Shown piece after piece: positions 1 through 12,369 of a DNA stretch of 64,000 nt (the first letter of the stretch is position 1; each line of letters begins with the position of its first letter). Made by a program: the position numbers and the translations under genes. The notes under the pieces are model-generated. The model had not been told where the DNA came from and did no database searches. It worked only from the letters and a program-made list of their open reading frames with translations. Source of the stretch: Melitaea cinxia (lineage: Eukaryota > Arthropoda > Insecta > Lepidoptera > Nymphalidae); NCBI RefSeq assembly GCF_905220565.1, contig NC_059406.1, positions 1,560,001 to 1,624,000 of the forward strand, written 5' to 3'.

Positions 1-105
1 ATGCGTATTTCCTTGACTAATTTTTCGTCTACCTACGTTGTATTACTTGTGGATATAATTGAAATCGGTTCTTTTTTCGTTTGCCTGCAAACACAATTAT
101 TACTA
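1..105 (+). repeat. 3' end of ACCGACTTC repeat family
   Basis: The sequence reading from ACGTTGTATTACTTGT to GCAAACACAATTA matches the 3' ends of the copies at 7507-7893, 17447-17767 and 48005-48757, and the reverse copy at 41204-41969. It is truncated by the window edge. The class of this family is not clear to me. Confidence 0.7.
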
Positions 106-123
106 GTTATTATTTTATATGGG

Positions 124-345
124 TAGGTAGAGCACAGCCGGAAATACCCTGCTCAAAATTCGGATAAGCAAGTCAGGGGAAGTACCTCGACTAGTGTTGT
201 GTTCCTGTCGTGAGTAAGTTGGTCTGAGCTCCTGGGGAGGGTCAGGGGTAGTAGGGTTGGCAACATGCTTGCAATGGTTCATCTTTTGCAGATAATACTA
301 CGGTAGCGCCTTACTATCAGGAGGGCCGAAAGCTTATTTGACACC
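124..345 (+). repeat. Interspersed SINE/LINE-tail-like repeat
   Basis: Shares blocks such as TTGGCAACATGCTTGCAATG and GCAGATAATACTACGGTAG with copies at 19600-19745 and 29998-30215, and with a reverse copy at 10535-10680. Family class unknown; the copies are diverged. Confidence 0.6.
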
Positions 346-870
346 CAACTTTTTATATAAATAGTGACTGCGTCTCATCTATATCTATAATCATTTGGGT
401 ACTCACATAATCACACATTATTATTTTTTTACATATATCTAAGTATGCGTCTCCGTCTCATCCACACCTATGTGCAGATATAATGTTTAATGTCAAATAA
501 CAGTTTTGACGTTAAAGTAAATTTACGATATGTAAATATTAATGCATAATTCTCTTAACAAAATATCCTGGTGCCGCTCGTTAACCAACTAAACCTGGAA
601 GGTTTTATATTCGAGTCATTAAACTGTTTATAAACTGCATTTATGGTAGCGAGTTAATGTTCTAGAACTTCTAGCATCGTTAAACTTGACCAATACTATG
701 ATTTATTGTTAGTAACTGCACTTACTGAACAGCTTCACACGCGTTGTTTTGATTCAAGGTTTGAATTTTTGTTGCTGCTCTGTTACCTGTAAATTGAAGC
801 GTAGTTTTTTTTTACATAGCTAAGTCATAACCAGCAAACGGCCAGTAAGCATTTGTGCTACTCTCCGACT

Positions 871-1085
871 ATCCTACTTATATTATAAGTGCGAAAGGTT
901 GTGAGGATGGATGTATGTCTGTATGTATGTTCGTTATTCTTTCACGCAAAAACTACTGTACGGATTTTAATGAAACTTGGTATGTAGATAGTTGGAGATC
1001 TAGAATAAAAGATAGGCTACTTTTTATCCCGACATTCCCGCGGAATTGAAAATTACATGGGTAAAGTCGCGTAGCGCAGCTAGTA
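871..1085 (-). repeat. Interspersed repeat (AGCTGCGCTACGCGAC-ended)
   Basis: Reads in reverse as CTAGCTGCGCTACGCGAC followed by an AT-rich body containing a 'tttcacgc aaaaactact' block. The same style of element, starting CTAGCTG plus a CG-rich phrase and ending in a short AT tail, recurs at 11450-12240, 36570-38001, 44085-44240, 53578-53915 and 54828-55030. Confidence 0.55.
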
Positions 1086-2616
1086 CATCATAATTATAAG
1101 TGTGCCTAGACTATCTTTATGTGAGAAGAGTATAGTACTATCTATGTGCGTATAAGGTCTCTGTATATATTATTATGGTATAATATACCTATGTATACTT
1201 TATGTTATGGTTTTCTATTATCATTATATTTTATATTACCACTACCAACAAAAAAAGCAGATGCGGTAAACAATTGAAACAATGTCGTATAAAAATGTAC
1301 TGTTTATTACAGAGTTACATTGTTTTGCAAGCTGATATAATAGATAAGAATACAGTAGCAAAGTAAAACATCTAAACTATATAAACAGAAGGAAGTTTAA
1401 TTAATTACTAACTCAATGAACTTATGGTATATTGAATAACATTTACCTCCCACTTTAAGATATATTTTAGCACTATTATCATATAATCTTAATACATATT
1501 CAAGAAATAGTGCAAACAAATGATCAAAGTTAGGCCAATAAAGTTTTAAACTATCTAATATTTCACTGTGCACTCGAAAATCGTTTAAGATTGTCGCTGA
1601 CCGATCACGATTTTGATTTATCAGAATAAGGTACAGATTTATTCCTAATTATAGAGGATAATTGCTGATCGCAAAATTGTAAATTAAGATAATAACTCAA
1701 CAAGTCATTGCGTATTTTATCAGAAGATAACAATGACATTATATAAATGGACGAAATGTTAGTTCAATGGAGCATTAACTAATTTTATATTTGCGCTTAA
1801 CTTCACGCCATAATTTACTAAAACGACAAAAACATATGGGAGTAAGTCTCGATTTTTGAAGTACAAGATGCAGTCGTGTGGCTGAAATTGTATGGCTAAG
1901 TCGTATGGCAACATAAGTTTGTAGGAATCAAGCGGGTAGATAGGCTTCGTGTATATTAATCAAGTTTTAAAGTACAAAACTATGGCGTAATATTAATCCC
2001 ATAGCAACAAATAATAACCACACATGCTAACGATACTTTTCTTCTAATATCATTAATTCTGGGTCTATTTAACGTACTTCAAAAAGAACGCTAGACGTCC
2101 AAACTAAATGACTATTGCGGACATATGTTGATAATTGCTAACTCGTGATAAAAGTCACACGTCAAATGGGTTAATTGTTTGGGAACGAATGTTACATTGC
2201 GAAGGATAAGAACTTAAAAAGTATGTCTCGAGTTATGTTTACTATAAAAGTTTCAAGAACCCCATAGCTTTAGAAGCATTCACGCCCATCTATTTTATAC
2301 TGTTACTGGCCATTACACATGGGAAACATTTTGCCTATTTTATGTGTATTTCCGCACCCCTGGCGCAGGATAAAAATCATCAAGAATGATGCGTTTATTC
2401 ATTTGTACGTAATCTAAATCGGCTTCCGTATATTTGATAGACAACATACTATCACTTCCTTCAAATTACTTTCAAACTTATCTTTAAATAACATTTTTTT
2501 TATTAATAAAAAATAATATAGTTTGACTATAATTATTATTAACTTAATATTTATAAAATTATTTATATTCAAGTGACTATTTTTTCCGTAAAATAATCAC
2601 CATTGACTGTGTAATT

Positions 2617-2861
2617 GGTCCGGGAGCCAGTTACAGATTTTCATGGCCAATTTCCCCCCAATCGAAACTTTGTAAAATGCATTAAGGATTTATATTATGA
2701 ATATTCGCGACCGTCAGCTTCGACTCCGTGGGTGGGGCTGGCAGTCGCAGCCTCTTTTAAGGTGACAAACTTTCCACCGAGATACAGCCAGCTGACATTA
2801 ATTTTCATTCGTAGTAACATGTGAAAATAATTGACCAAATTTGTACTGGCTCCCGGACTAT
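2617..2861. mobile_element. MITE-like element with GTCCGGGAGCCAGT inverted termini
   Basis: A GGTCCGGGAGCCAGTTACAG left end is mirrored by an ACTGGCTCCCGGACT right end. The imperfect inverted repeats extend about 22 bp and flank roughly 245 bp of sequence that is GC-richer than its surroundings. No coding capacity for a transposase is evident; the two short overlapping open frames inside look like chance. The target-site duplication is not clear, so the superfamily is undetermined. Confidence 0.65.
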
Positions 2862-3813
2862 AACAACTAAATATAGATGAAGTACATCGATACATCGACG
2901 ACGATTAGTATAATAACAAACATTTAAAATTCCTTAGCGCGATAGATAAATATTATCGTAATGTCATTTTCACACTTTAATATTTATTGATACCTGATTA
3001 TATCTTATATTTAAAAATGAAATATTGAAGTATTTTTATGTTTATTTTTTTTATTTTAAATACACACGCGGTCCTTGTTCCTAAGACAGGTGATGGTGAT
3101 GTCAACGTTTTTAATAATAGAAGACTGACTTTTTAATTTTTATTTTTTACTAAATGTTACGCGTTCGCAATCTGACTCGGGACGTGAGCTAACAACCCTA
3201 GAGCAGAATCACTGCTAAGTTTGCATTGCCGGTCAAAGTTTTTGCAGTATCGGAATTGTATTTTGATTTTCTTTTGTTATTTAAAGCCTTTTAGGCTTAT
3301 TTAAATCATTAAATGTTAACGATTTCGCAGGTACTGTTTTGTGAGTTCTGGAATTTTTACTATCTCTATATGGTTCGAAAGATACATGATCAACTAGTTA
3401 CAAAAAAATATTTGTTTCAATTAAACAAAGTACTTAAAAGTACGTACGTTTTTATTTGACTTCTTCAAATTTAAGTTTAAGCGCACCGAACACTAAATCC
3501 TAAACGAAAATTTCATGCTCACAAATTTTAAAGGAGCATTTTCAAGTCAATCCCATCAAGTTTATTTACCATATGTGCGGATAATTTTACATAGCCTTAC
3601 CATGGCATTAATTGCCACAAGACACCATAACGACCCACGCGTCAAATGAAAGTCCAGCTTTATGGCTCGCGGTTTATGAAGTGTATATCAAGGGAACTTA
3701 ACGTCGCTTCCTTATTGTGTATTTGAAAAATTTATCGACGCATATAATCGAAATTTTATAATATTTCTGTGATAATGTTACTAATGTTAATAAGTATTAA
3801 GATTATCCTTATT

Positions 3814-4462
3814 AGGGGACATCCATTAATTACGTGAGCTATTTTTCGATCAGTTTAGACCCCTCCACCCCCTCTTAGATGAGATTTAGTAAGATTTGTC
3901 TAGAATAGATCCAGAATAGATTTGTCTGTAATAGAGATTGACAGGAAATAATAAACTGTTCAAGTATCATCACTTCAGCCTAATACAGTCCACTGCTGGA
4001 CATAGGCCTGCACAAGTTCGCGCCAAAAATGGCGTGAACTCATGTGGCTTGCCATAGTCACTACGCTGGGCAGGCGGGTTGGTAACTGCACTGGCTTTGT
4101 CGCACCGAAGACGCTGCCGCCCGTCTTCGGGGTGTGTATTTAAATGCCAGCAGTTGGATGGTTATCCTGCCATCGGTCGGCTTTTTAAATTCCAAGGTGG
4201 TTGTGGAATTGTGTTATCCCTTAGTCGCCTCATACGACACCCACTTCGTTCAAGTATACTATAGTTAATTTATTTAAATTAAATAAAATTCATACACAAG
4301 ACAAAACGAACACACATTTTTTTTATATCTGTAATATATTATATTTTTTGAAGTCGATGTGAGATTTTCGATTACCCTCCTCGGTTTAAATGAGATTTGG
4401 TGAGATTTCATTGAACCCCTCCTCCCCCCATTCTGAGCTCACGTAATTAATGTATGTCCCCA
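3814..4462. mobile_element. MITE-like element, GGGGACATCCATTAATTACG termini, with nested SINE
   Basis: The left end GGGGACATCCATTAATTACG (continuing TGAGC) pairs with a right end that is its reverse complement except for one base over 25 bp. The subterminal 'gagattt' phrases are also mirrored on the two sides. A SINE-like repeat (3977-4252) interrupts the middle, so the MITE is older than that insertion. It resembles the element at 4699-5170. Confidence 0.75.
3977..4252 (-). repeat. SINE-like repeat, TGATGA-tailed family
   Basis: Begins on the + strand with CAGCCTAATACAGTCCACTG and continues through CGGTCGGCTTTTTAAATTCC to the block containing 'cccttagtcgcctc'. It matches seven other copies in this window. 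The family 3' end is the CAGTCCACTG side, because complete copies carry a TGATGA tail there. Short open frames inside are not genes. Confidence 0.8.
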
Positions 4463-4698
4463 TAGTAATGTATCGTAGTTACTACAAAACATTGATAATG
4501 TAGTGTGTGTTCTTGTCCAGGATCGTGTTAATTATCTCAACTTTCAGTCTGAAGCTAAAATTTTAAGTAAAACGGTCTAGGAGTTATTACTTCAAATATT
4601 TATTTGATAACGTACAAATTACAACCACACAATCATTTCCCTGTTATCGTATTTATATAAAAACAAATTCTATTTAACATACTAATTTATAATTATAC

Positions 4699-5170
4699 TA
4701 GGGGTCGTCCATTAGTCACCTTCCCTTCAATCCCTTGGTGATATTTGGCGAGTTACTTGACTTCCCTCCGCCATACTCAAAAATCACGTGTATTTTTTGT
4801 ACAAAATATTTAAATTTAAATTATTATAATATTAATAATGAAATTCTTAATATATATAAAGTTATAATATTACAATAATTTAAATTTCATTAATAATATA
4901 ATATATTTAATAATTTTAAAATAATAAAATTTTTAGAATATTATTTTCAAATACAGGTGTAATCTGACAAAATTTTTCAAAAATTAAAGAGTGTGTTACA
5001 AATTTCGAGACAGTCATCAATGTTGCAGGTGTTTTTGGTTGATTTTTTTTTTGGTTTAGAATTCGCGCGTTCAACGAAAAATAAGTACACGTGATATCTC
5101 AATATAACCCCCTCCTTGTGATGTTATCCACCCCTTTCCAGTTTCACGTGATTAATAGACGACCCCCTAT
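4699..5170. mobile_element. MITE-like element, GGGGTCGTCCATTA termini
   Basis: Left end TAGGGGTCGTCCATTAGTCAC and right end GTGATTAATAGACGACCCCC are inverted complements apart from a few substitutions. The body is AT-rich and non-coding. The termini are clearly related to those of the element at 3814-4462, so both belong to one superfamily of short non-autonomous elements lying about 240 bp apart. Confidence 0.7.
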
Positions 5171-6009
5171 TGTGTAAACTACACGATTTTGAGTATTCCG
5201 TTTTCTTCCATTAAAATGTAGTGTATCATTCAGATATTAAATAGAATTTCTCCTTGTGAAAGAATTATCAAAATCGGTGCAGTACATTTTGGGTTTATAA
5301 GTCCCAAAAAAAGAACAGAAAATCACATTCTTCTTTATTGTATAAGTATAATCATAGATATGTCATTATATAATTATAAATTAATATGCAAAAATCAGTA
5401 TCATACAGGTTCTGGCTAACCGCTAAGAACCACCATATTGTACCATTTTTTTCTCATATATTGTTCTTTTATATTCATATAAACTCACAAACAAACAATT
5501 AGGTAATTTTGTATCCGAAACACACATACGTTTGTGAGAAACAGAGCATAACCTTCCCATTTAACAAAAGGGAATCGAACCGCGACAAAACGAACAGTGT
5601 TTCTATTGGTATACTTGTATATTATATATTCGAAAATGTGTCGATCTGGTGTAATGATTTCTGATCAAAATTTATTTAAAATGGAAATTTTCAGTAGCTG
5701 ACATCGTCGCGATTCCCGCGCGGAGAAGATATTTGTATTACCTTCTGGTTTGGGTGTTTGTGAGTATACTACCCTTATAATTAACTTTCTAATTCCCTAT
5801 TTATGAATTGTTTTCTTTTACTATCTTTTAGTCTAACTGCAGGGCTTCATACACATGCACTCTTACACACACACACGAACACTGTGTGTGATTGTGTTTG
5901 GTACTCAGTAACACAGGACATCATCCAGGAACAGTTGTGATTTGCTTGTAACTCTTATATGAATCAGTATTTTTTATATATTTGTGTCTTTACGAAAAAA
6001 CTAATTAGG

Positions 6010-6149
6010 ATAGATAACCGCTGCTACTGTATCGTGTCCAGTACCCAAAGGTTATCTGGAAGAAATCGCTATTTAGCGATAAGATCGCTTTTGTATATCT
6101 TCTATTGTATCTTTCTTTATATGTGTCTGTATTTCGGTGTACATTAAGA

Positions 6150-6181
<32 letters not shown>

Positions 6182-6185
6182 ATAC
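6010..6185 (+). repeat. LINE/SINE 3' end with (AAATA)n tail
   Basis: The block 'gtacccaaaggttatctgga' followed by 'cgctatttagcgataagatcgc' ends in a run of AATAAATA units (6151-6184). The same sequence occurs at 31395-31550 with an (ATT)n tail. This looks like the 3' end of a non-LTR element or a SINE that borrowed it. Confidence 0.65.
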
Positions 6186-7075
6186 CTACTCTTTGTATGC
6201 AAATTATCCGCCGAACTACAGTGGTACAAGTATTGTAGTTAATCTTCAACTTTTCCCGTGCATAGGAAAGCTCTTTGAATTCATTGTAAATATCAATCTC
6301 AAAATCTACATAACAGACTAAAAACTATATTTTAAGAAAAAATAATTCCTCGTATAAGATTATAATCTACTACTACTAAGTAAAGTCAACGCTATAATGC
6401 ATAGAAACCAAAATTAAGTTACATCAGTCAAATTTACTTCAAGAGTTCATGACCCGCCACTTAACTTCACCTGTCAGTCAATATTAAGTTTTTATTAGGT
6501 AAATATCAGGAAGCTTAAAACATCGGATGATTACAGCTAGCTCGTACCAGTACGAACTAAATGCAATCACGATAACTCAATGATTCCTGACCTCCAATGT
6601 CATTATAATGACTTATGATGACATTCCTCAAGCGACAAAACGATCAATTTAAACCTAGGGCTCATCCTAATGTATCATATGATTATATAATAACTTAAAA
6701 AACAGGAAGAAAATTATCGTATTAACCTTAATAAATGAATTGGGCTGTATAATAATAATATGTAAAACACACTCATAGTCGTTTGTCACCAGGCTTCATA
6801 TCAGGGGTTTAGGCACCAACTGGTAGACATACAACTTCATAGGAAGTCAGTGTACGTTTATTTGTGTAACTATTAAAGATATGGGAGTCTTAATAGACTA
6901 AAAGTCGATAATGGATTTCGAAATTCGGTTATCGATAAATGTGTCGATAACATCTATGGTGTCGATAACCCAAAATATGAAATAGTCACTTTCTAATCAT
7001 TTCCTTACCTGCCTAACCTCGTTTTTGTTAGATTATAAAACTTTTACTTTATTTCGAAATTTCAATAGTATAACA

Positions 7076-7302
7076 TCATCATCATCATCATCATTATAGC
7101 CTATACAGTCCACTGAACCGAAGACGCTGCTGCCCGTCATCGGCCTATGTATTTCAAAGCCAGCAGTTGGATGGTTATCCCGCCAGCGGTCGGCTTTTTA
7201 AGTTCCAAGGTGGTAGCGGAACTGTGTTATCCCTTAGTCGCCTCTTACGACACCCACGGGAAAAGAGGGGGTGGCTGTATTCTTTAGTGCCATAGCCACA
7301 CA
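7076..7302 (-). repeat. SINE-like repeat, TGATGA-tailed family, internally deleted
   Basis: Carries the diagnostic (ATC)n run at 7075-7094, which is the tail on the opposite strand. It then jumps from 'cagtccactg' straight into 'aaccgaagacgctgctgccc', so about 110 bp of the family body are missing. The other end reads 'acgacacccacgggaaaag'. Confidence 0.75.
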
Positions 7303-7506
7303 GTACATTGCATCAACAAGCTGTAAATAAATAATAGAAAATAAGTTTTGATACAGCGTCATAATAAAATCTTTAGTTTCTTGAAGAAACCTTCTTCATA
7401 CACTCCATTCCATCTATATTAACTACAACACAGCTACGACATTCTAGTTCTTGAAGTACGTAAAGGCAGCGGTGATCTCTGTGAGTCGTAGATATCGGCC
7501 GTCCAT

Positions 7507-7893
7507 TATTAACCGACTTCAAAAAAAGGAGGAGGTTACTCAATTCGACCGTATATATATATCTTTTTTTATATATGTTCGGGGATAACTCCGTCGTTTA
7601 TGAACCGATTTTGATAAGTCTTTTTTGTTCAAAAGGAGATATCCCTAGTTTGGTACCGTGATAAGGAAACCGGGATCTGATGATGGGATCCTAGAGAAAT
7701 CGAAGGAAACTCTCGACGAAAATCCGCATAACTTTTTACTGGGTCTACCGATTTTAATGTTTTTTAATTTAGTCGAAAGCCGATGTTTATCATGTGGTCA
7801 CATTTAAATTTCATCGAGATCTGATTACAACTTTTTGAGTAATCTGATTGATATAATTGAAATCGGTTTTTCTTCGTTTGCCTGCAAACACTA
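7507..7893 (+). repeat. ACCGACTTC-family repeat
   Basis: Starts ACCGACTTCAAAAAAAGGAG, passes GATCTGATGATGGGATCC, and ends at GTTTGCCTGCAAACAC. It carries a single copy of the segment that is tandemly duplicated in the longer copies at 41204-41969 and 48005-48757. Confidence 0.75.
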
Positions 7894-8443
7894 TTATTTT
7901 CTATCAATTTTTTCTCACTTTTTACTTAAACAATGATAGTGTCACAAAATTGAACAGTTTTTTTTTTCATACTTTAGATTTTGCTTGTAAATCGTAAAAG
8001 TTTTAAATATATCGTATGTGAGTGCCGTGATGGGTTAGTTATCTTTCTTTTTATCAGAAGAGGTTACCAAGATAAAGCTTTTAAGTTTGAGCCTTGCAAC
8101 GTTACCATAACCAACACCACTTATCAGATTATCGTTATAATTATAAATTATTGTAATAGTAATAATAGTAATAATGTATAGATAACACAGATATTCATAA
8201 TTTAAACCATTTGGGCATCTAAAGAAACGATGGCTGGACGTCATGCAACTGAACATGACAACCAATGTTCTGACCGTGGACGATGCAAATGACCGCGCTA
8301 AGCAGAGGAGATTTAATAGGAAGTTACACCCTGGTAACTGCTGCCAGTCAGAAGAAAAACAGATTAAAGATTAACAGCGTACTGTCCACAAATATAATGT
8401 CTTTAATTATACTTTTATATTAACTTTTTTTTTTGTTAAAATA

Positions 8444-8591
8444 ATACGCATATCAGTCTCAATTGTAAGATAACTAAATAAAGCAATAAAGGGATTAATT
8501 TAATACCCCTTATTGAAACAATACGCATATCAGTCTCAATTGTAAGATAACTAAATAATGCAATAAAGGGATTAATTTAATACCCCTTATT
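8444..8591. repeat. Two-copy 77-bp tandem duplication
   Basis: The segment ATACGCATATCAGTCTCAAT through 'aataccccttatt' occurs twice in direct succession, starting at 8444 and 8521, with only a very few differences. It is a recent local duplication of otherwise non-repetitive AT-rich DNA. Confidence 0.85.
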
Positions 8592-8682
8592 TGATTTGTT
8601 ATGTCACTTGTATTTACGATAATTACACTACAGGTATAATCATTTATTTCAAAGAATTTGACACGCCTCGAGTAATTATTTT

Positions 8683-8990
8683 ATACTCGCTGTGACCGCG
8701 ACGTCGTCCGCGTGAAATTTCAATTCGCAGAGTTATAAAATAAAAAAATCTAAAGTAAAAGTTACTCCTTATTACATCAACTGTCTTCATCAACTGTCTG
8801 CCAGTGAAAGTCTCGTCAAAATCGGCCCTGCTGTTGCTTGTTTAAGCTTAGTCGGAACAAACTAAAATTATAAAAAAAATGTTATTCTGATATATGTACA
8901 GTGTATACTTGCATACATATGAATTTAGTAAAAAGCGGTTATTTCAATATTATAAACAGACACTCCAATTTTATTTATTTCTTTAGATTA
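8683..8990 (+). repeat. Interspersed repeat (CGCGACGTCGTCCGCGTG family)
   Basis: Contains 'gacgtcgtccgcgtgaaatt', 'agtgaaagtctcgtcaaaatc' and the end block 'acactccaattttattta'. Related copies lie at 14311-14637 (+), 30655-31000 (-) and 50089-50218 (-, partial). Class uncertain. Confidence 0.65.
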
Positions 8991-9828
8991 GTGCGTGACA
9001 AATGCTTATAGTGACTGGCTACTTTCATGAAACTGCTAAAATATAAAGCCACAGTTCACATTTGGTACATTTATTAAAGTAAACGTATAAACAGATGTGT
9101 CACGATTTCATATTATAAAAGAAAATTAATTTTATTAAGTATATTCTAGACTTTCATTTTTTTTAATCACAAGTAAAAAACTGCGAACTAACTCTCTTTA
9201 TAAGCAAAATGATCACGAAAAAAAATGAAACATGAATACATAAGGAATTTAAGTTGCTCTAAACTCTTCGTGGATTTTGATCACAATCATATAATCTTTT
9301 AAAACGAATCATAAAAAATATATTTTTAGTTTAATCTCAATTGAGTTGCAACAGTCAATATTTCTGTTTTATAATTTACATTAGATTATTAAAATACTAT
9401 TAAATCTAGTACTTCTAAGATTCAATTTTATACAGTTTTTGTAATAATAAGTTTAATGATTCACAGAATATTTATAATATTGTAAAACAATACATATAAC
9501 CTTGTAGCAACTATTGATGTCCATAATCATTGTTTTATATTTATTGTACGATAAATAAGTGGTTTTAAATAAATTTTATTTTATCACTAATTTATCGCAG
9601 AATTTGGTAATATTTATTATAGAAATATTTACAATGCTTTATTACGGAAAAATACGAGAAGCCAAACATTAAAATTTATTATTGACGGCGTCTAGTGCAA
9701 TAATGTTGTCTGCATTCCGACATAATCATTATACGTTTTTTTCTGATTTCGTTGCAAAAAATTAAAATTATTAATATTAATATGAACATATTTGAAATAA
9801 CTGAAAACTATTTTAATAATATACTCAC

Positions 9829-9967
9829 TGTTGTAAACCTGTTCTAAATCAAGAGGGGATGTTTTCCAAACTGACAAATAAAAAAAATTGAAATGATAGT
9901 TATGTTTCCTAAAGTTTTCCACATTTCTTAATTTTTCATTCTCTACGATCTTTAATCTTTGAGCCAT
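9829..9967 (-). other. Exon-like island of unknown identity
   Basis: On the minus strand an ATG in good context (A at -3, G at +4) opens a frame that reaches a consensus splice donor, ACA|GTGAGT. A strong acceptor (pyrimidine run then CAG) lies inside it at about 9871, so an internal 42-nt exon is an alternative reading. The frame encodes a basic, Asn-rich stretch ending with WKTSPLDLEQVYN. I recognise no family and find no partner exon. It may be chance. Confidence 0.2.
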
Positions 9968-10534
9968 TCTCAATTCGATTCGATTGCTCTTAGCAGCACA
10001 CTTGGAGATTCATTTTTACTTGTATAAAAGTTTTTTTTTTTTTTTTTAATATAAAGTTATGACCACAGGCTTATAATGCCCATGCTTTTGCTATTCCGAT
10101 TTTTATTTTTGTTAGTGATCGTTTACTTGGTACACTACTGCAGCTTACATTAAGAAAACCAATAATTCTATCTTAGTATCCCTAATGCAGACCTGAGTCA
10201 ACCGACCGAATTTATGCTCTATCTTACATGCAAAAAGACTTTTTTAGTAATATTATTTATTTATTTTTTATTTTCTTTTTTATTATATTGCGCCTTATCT
10301 TAATTATAACTTTCATTATTATTATTATTGTCTATGTTTGTATAAAAGATTATAGTAGAACGCATCTGTAAGATTGTAATCTGTACTCTTTATACAGTAG
10401 ACTACAACTTTTATTGGATTTCTTTAACCGGGTTATAGTGCCACACGCAAATAAAATCGACGTGAATTGAAACAATTTTCTGATTAAAGAATCTCGCGTA
10501 TCGTACACGATAACAATGATTCTTGGAGCTGAAA

Positions 10535-10680
10535 GCCACTCTACTCAACAAACTCTCCATACAATCGGCTTGATGGTAAGCGGTTAATATAGCCTATGGA
10601 TATCACAAGCTTGTTGCCAGCCCTATGGCAGAAAGGTCATAAGCTCCTGAGAACTCTACAACATGGCTTCTAAGTTACGA
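10535..10680 (-). repeat. Interspersed repeat, reverse copy of the 124-345 family
   Basis: Contains 'ggcttgatggtaagcggtta' and 'agcttgttgccagccctatg', the reverse complement of the family seen at 124-345, 19600-19745 and 29998-30215. Diverged. Confidence 0.5.
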
Positions 10681-11449
10681 AGTCTGGCTGCTTATCACAG
10701 CGCTATTTATACTAGAACTGTGTGGATTATTTACAACTTTGAAGCTAAAAACTTAATTCAATTTGTGTTAGAAGACAAAAAAATACGTATAATAAGTATT
10801 AAATGAAAATGGCAATAACTTTGCTGAAACAGCCATCATTCCCTCGATACAAAGATTATAAACATTTTCCTAATGCCTTATTCTACCCGCGTATAGTTAA
10901 TATATCATATTTAATACAATAAAATCCCACACAAAGTCTTGAATTCGCTTTCTAAATTAAACAATATTAATAAATAAAACTTACTTTAGTATAAAATATT
11001 ATATATTTATGATAATGTAGACATAACCGTCGTGGGAATAATGCTCTTTCTTCTTATAGCAGGATTTCTCATCAAAACGTAATTAATTAACACAATGTAA
11101 CGGAATTTACTTCAAGAGTGTTGCTATTAAGTTTCTTACCGGATTTTTCTCAAAGGAAACACAATTCCGAACCGGTAGTCGAGTCACATAGAACGAGCTT
11201 AAAATAATAATATTCTCATTTTGAATTTATTAAAAAATTCAACACGGTTGATTACGTAACTGAACCCATGGGAATTTCCTATTCAAATATATATCAGTGT
11301 TAGAATATTTATATAAATATTGTGGTATATAAATAATTAGATTTCTGGAACAGATATTATCCCAAGGTATAGAAGTTGCAGAGCGAAAGAGTAAGTTACA
11401 TTCATCACTCTCCAATCTAATCATCTCAAGACACTGGCATATCTATAGA

Positions 11450-12240
11450 CACTGAGACAGCTGGAAACTCTGTTTGTTTGTTCGAAAGAACTAATTTCAG
11501 TAACTACTGATTCGATTAGAAAAATTCATTTTGTGTTGAATCATTTATCGAGGTTTTTTCCTCAATTTAACGTGGATGAAACTGCGGGGCACGGCTAGTT
11601 AATAATAAAATATAATGATAATAACATTGTAATTACAAGATGGCTATCTAATAAATTTATAATTTATTTTTAAGTAGTTGAGATCTTTACACATTACAAA
11701 AGAAACGACAGATACAAAATGTACATTAATACTACGTGGGATATGTTGTTGCGGACTTTTTAAAGTTATAAGCTACACAAAGATGAATTATATAAATATT
11801 ATAGAGCTAATAAATAACCCAAGAATAAATAAATAAATAAGCTTTTTATACATATACATATATTGTACTAGCTTTTACCCGCGGCTTCTGTCGCATAGTA
11901 TTTTTTTTATAAAAATTATCCTTTGTTACTTCTAATACCACCAAAAATATGTGTACAAAGTTTCATTAGGATCGATTAAGTAGTTTTCGCGTGAAAGCAT
12001 AACAAACAAACTTACATTCACATTTATAATATTATACTAGCTGACCCCGCAAACGTTGTTTTGCCATATATGTTATTAACCCCCTTAATCCCACTTATAA
12101 CTAAGTGGTATGAAAAATAGATGTTGGCCGAATCTCAAACCTACCCGATATGCACACAAAATTTCATAAAAAATCGGTCCAGCCGTTTCGGAGGCCTATT
12201 CTAACTAAAATTGTGATACGAGAATTTTATATATAAGATT
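11450..12240. repeat. Cluster of three CTAGCTG-type interspersed repeats
   Basis: Three diverged members lie close together. 11450-11602 is in reverse orientation and ends 'gcacggctagtta'. 11867-12035 is forward and starts ACTAGCTTTTACCCGCGGC. 12036-12240 is forward and starts CTAGCTGACCCCGCAAACG. The third matches the copies around 37518-38001 and 53578-53915. Confidence 0.6.
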
Positions 12241-12369
12241 CTAGACTAGGGATTATATATGTTATTAAAAGCTAATATCGTAACTGTAGCTGTAAAGCGA
12301 TGAATGAATCATAATGGCAGCACACTAAAAACAATTCATAAAAATCAACCACAACCTCTAAACAGTACA

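Noticed and set aside
855..1049. 64-codon frame near the left end
   Set aside because: It falls within an interspersed repeat at 871-1085 and the translation has no family features.
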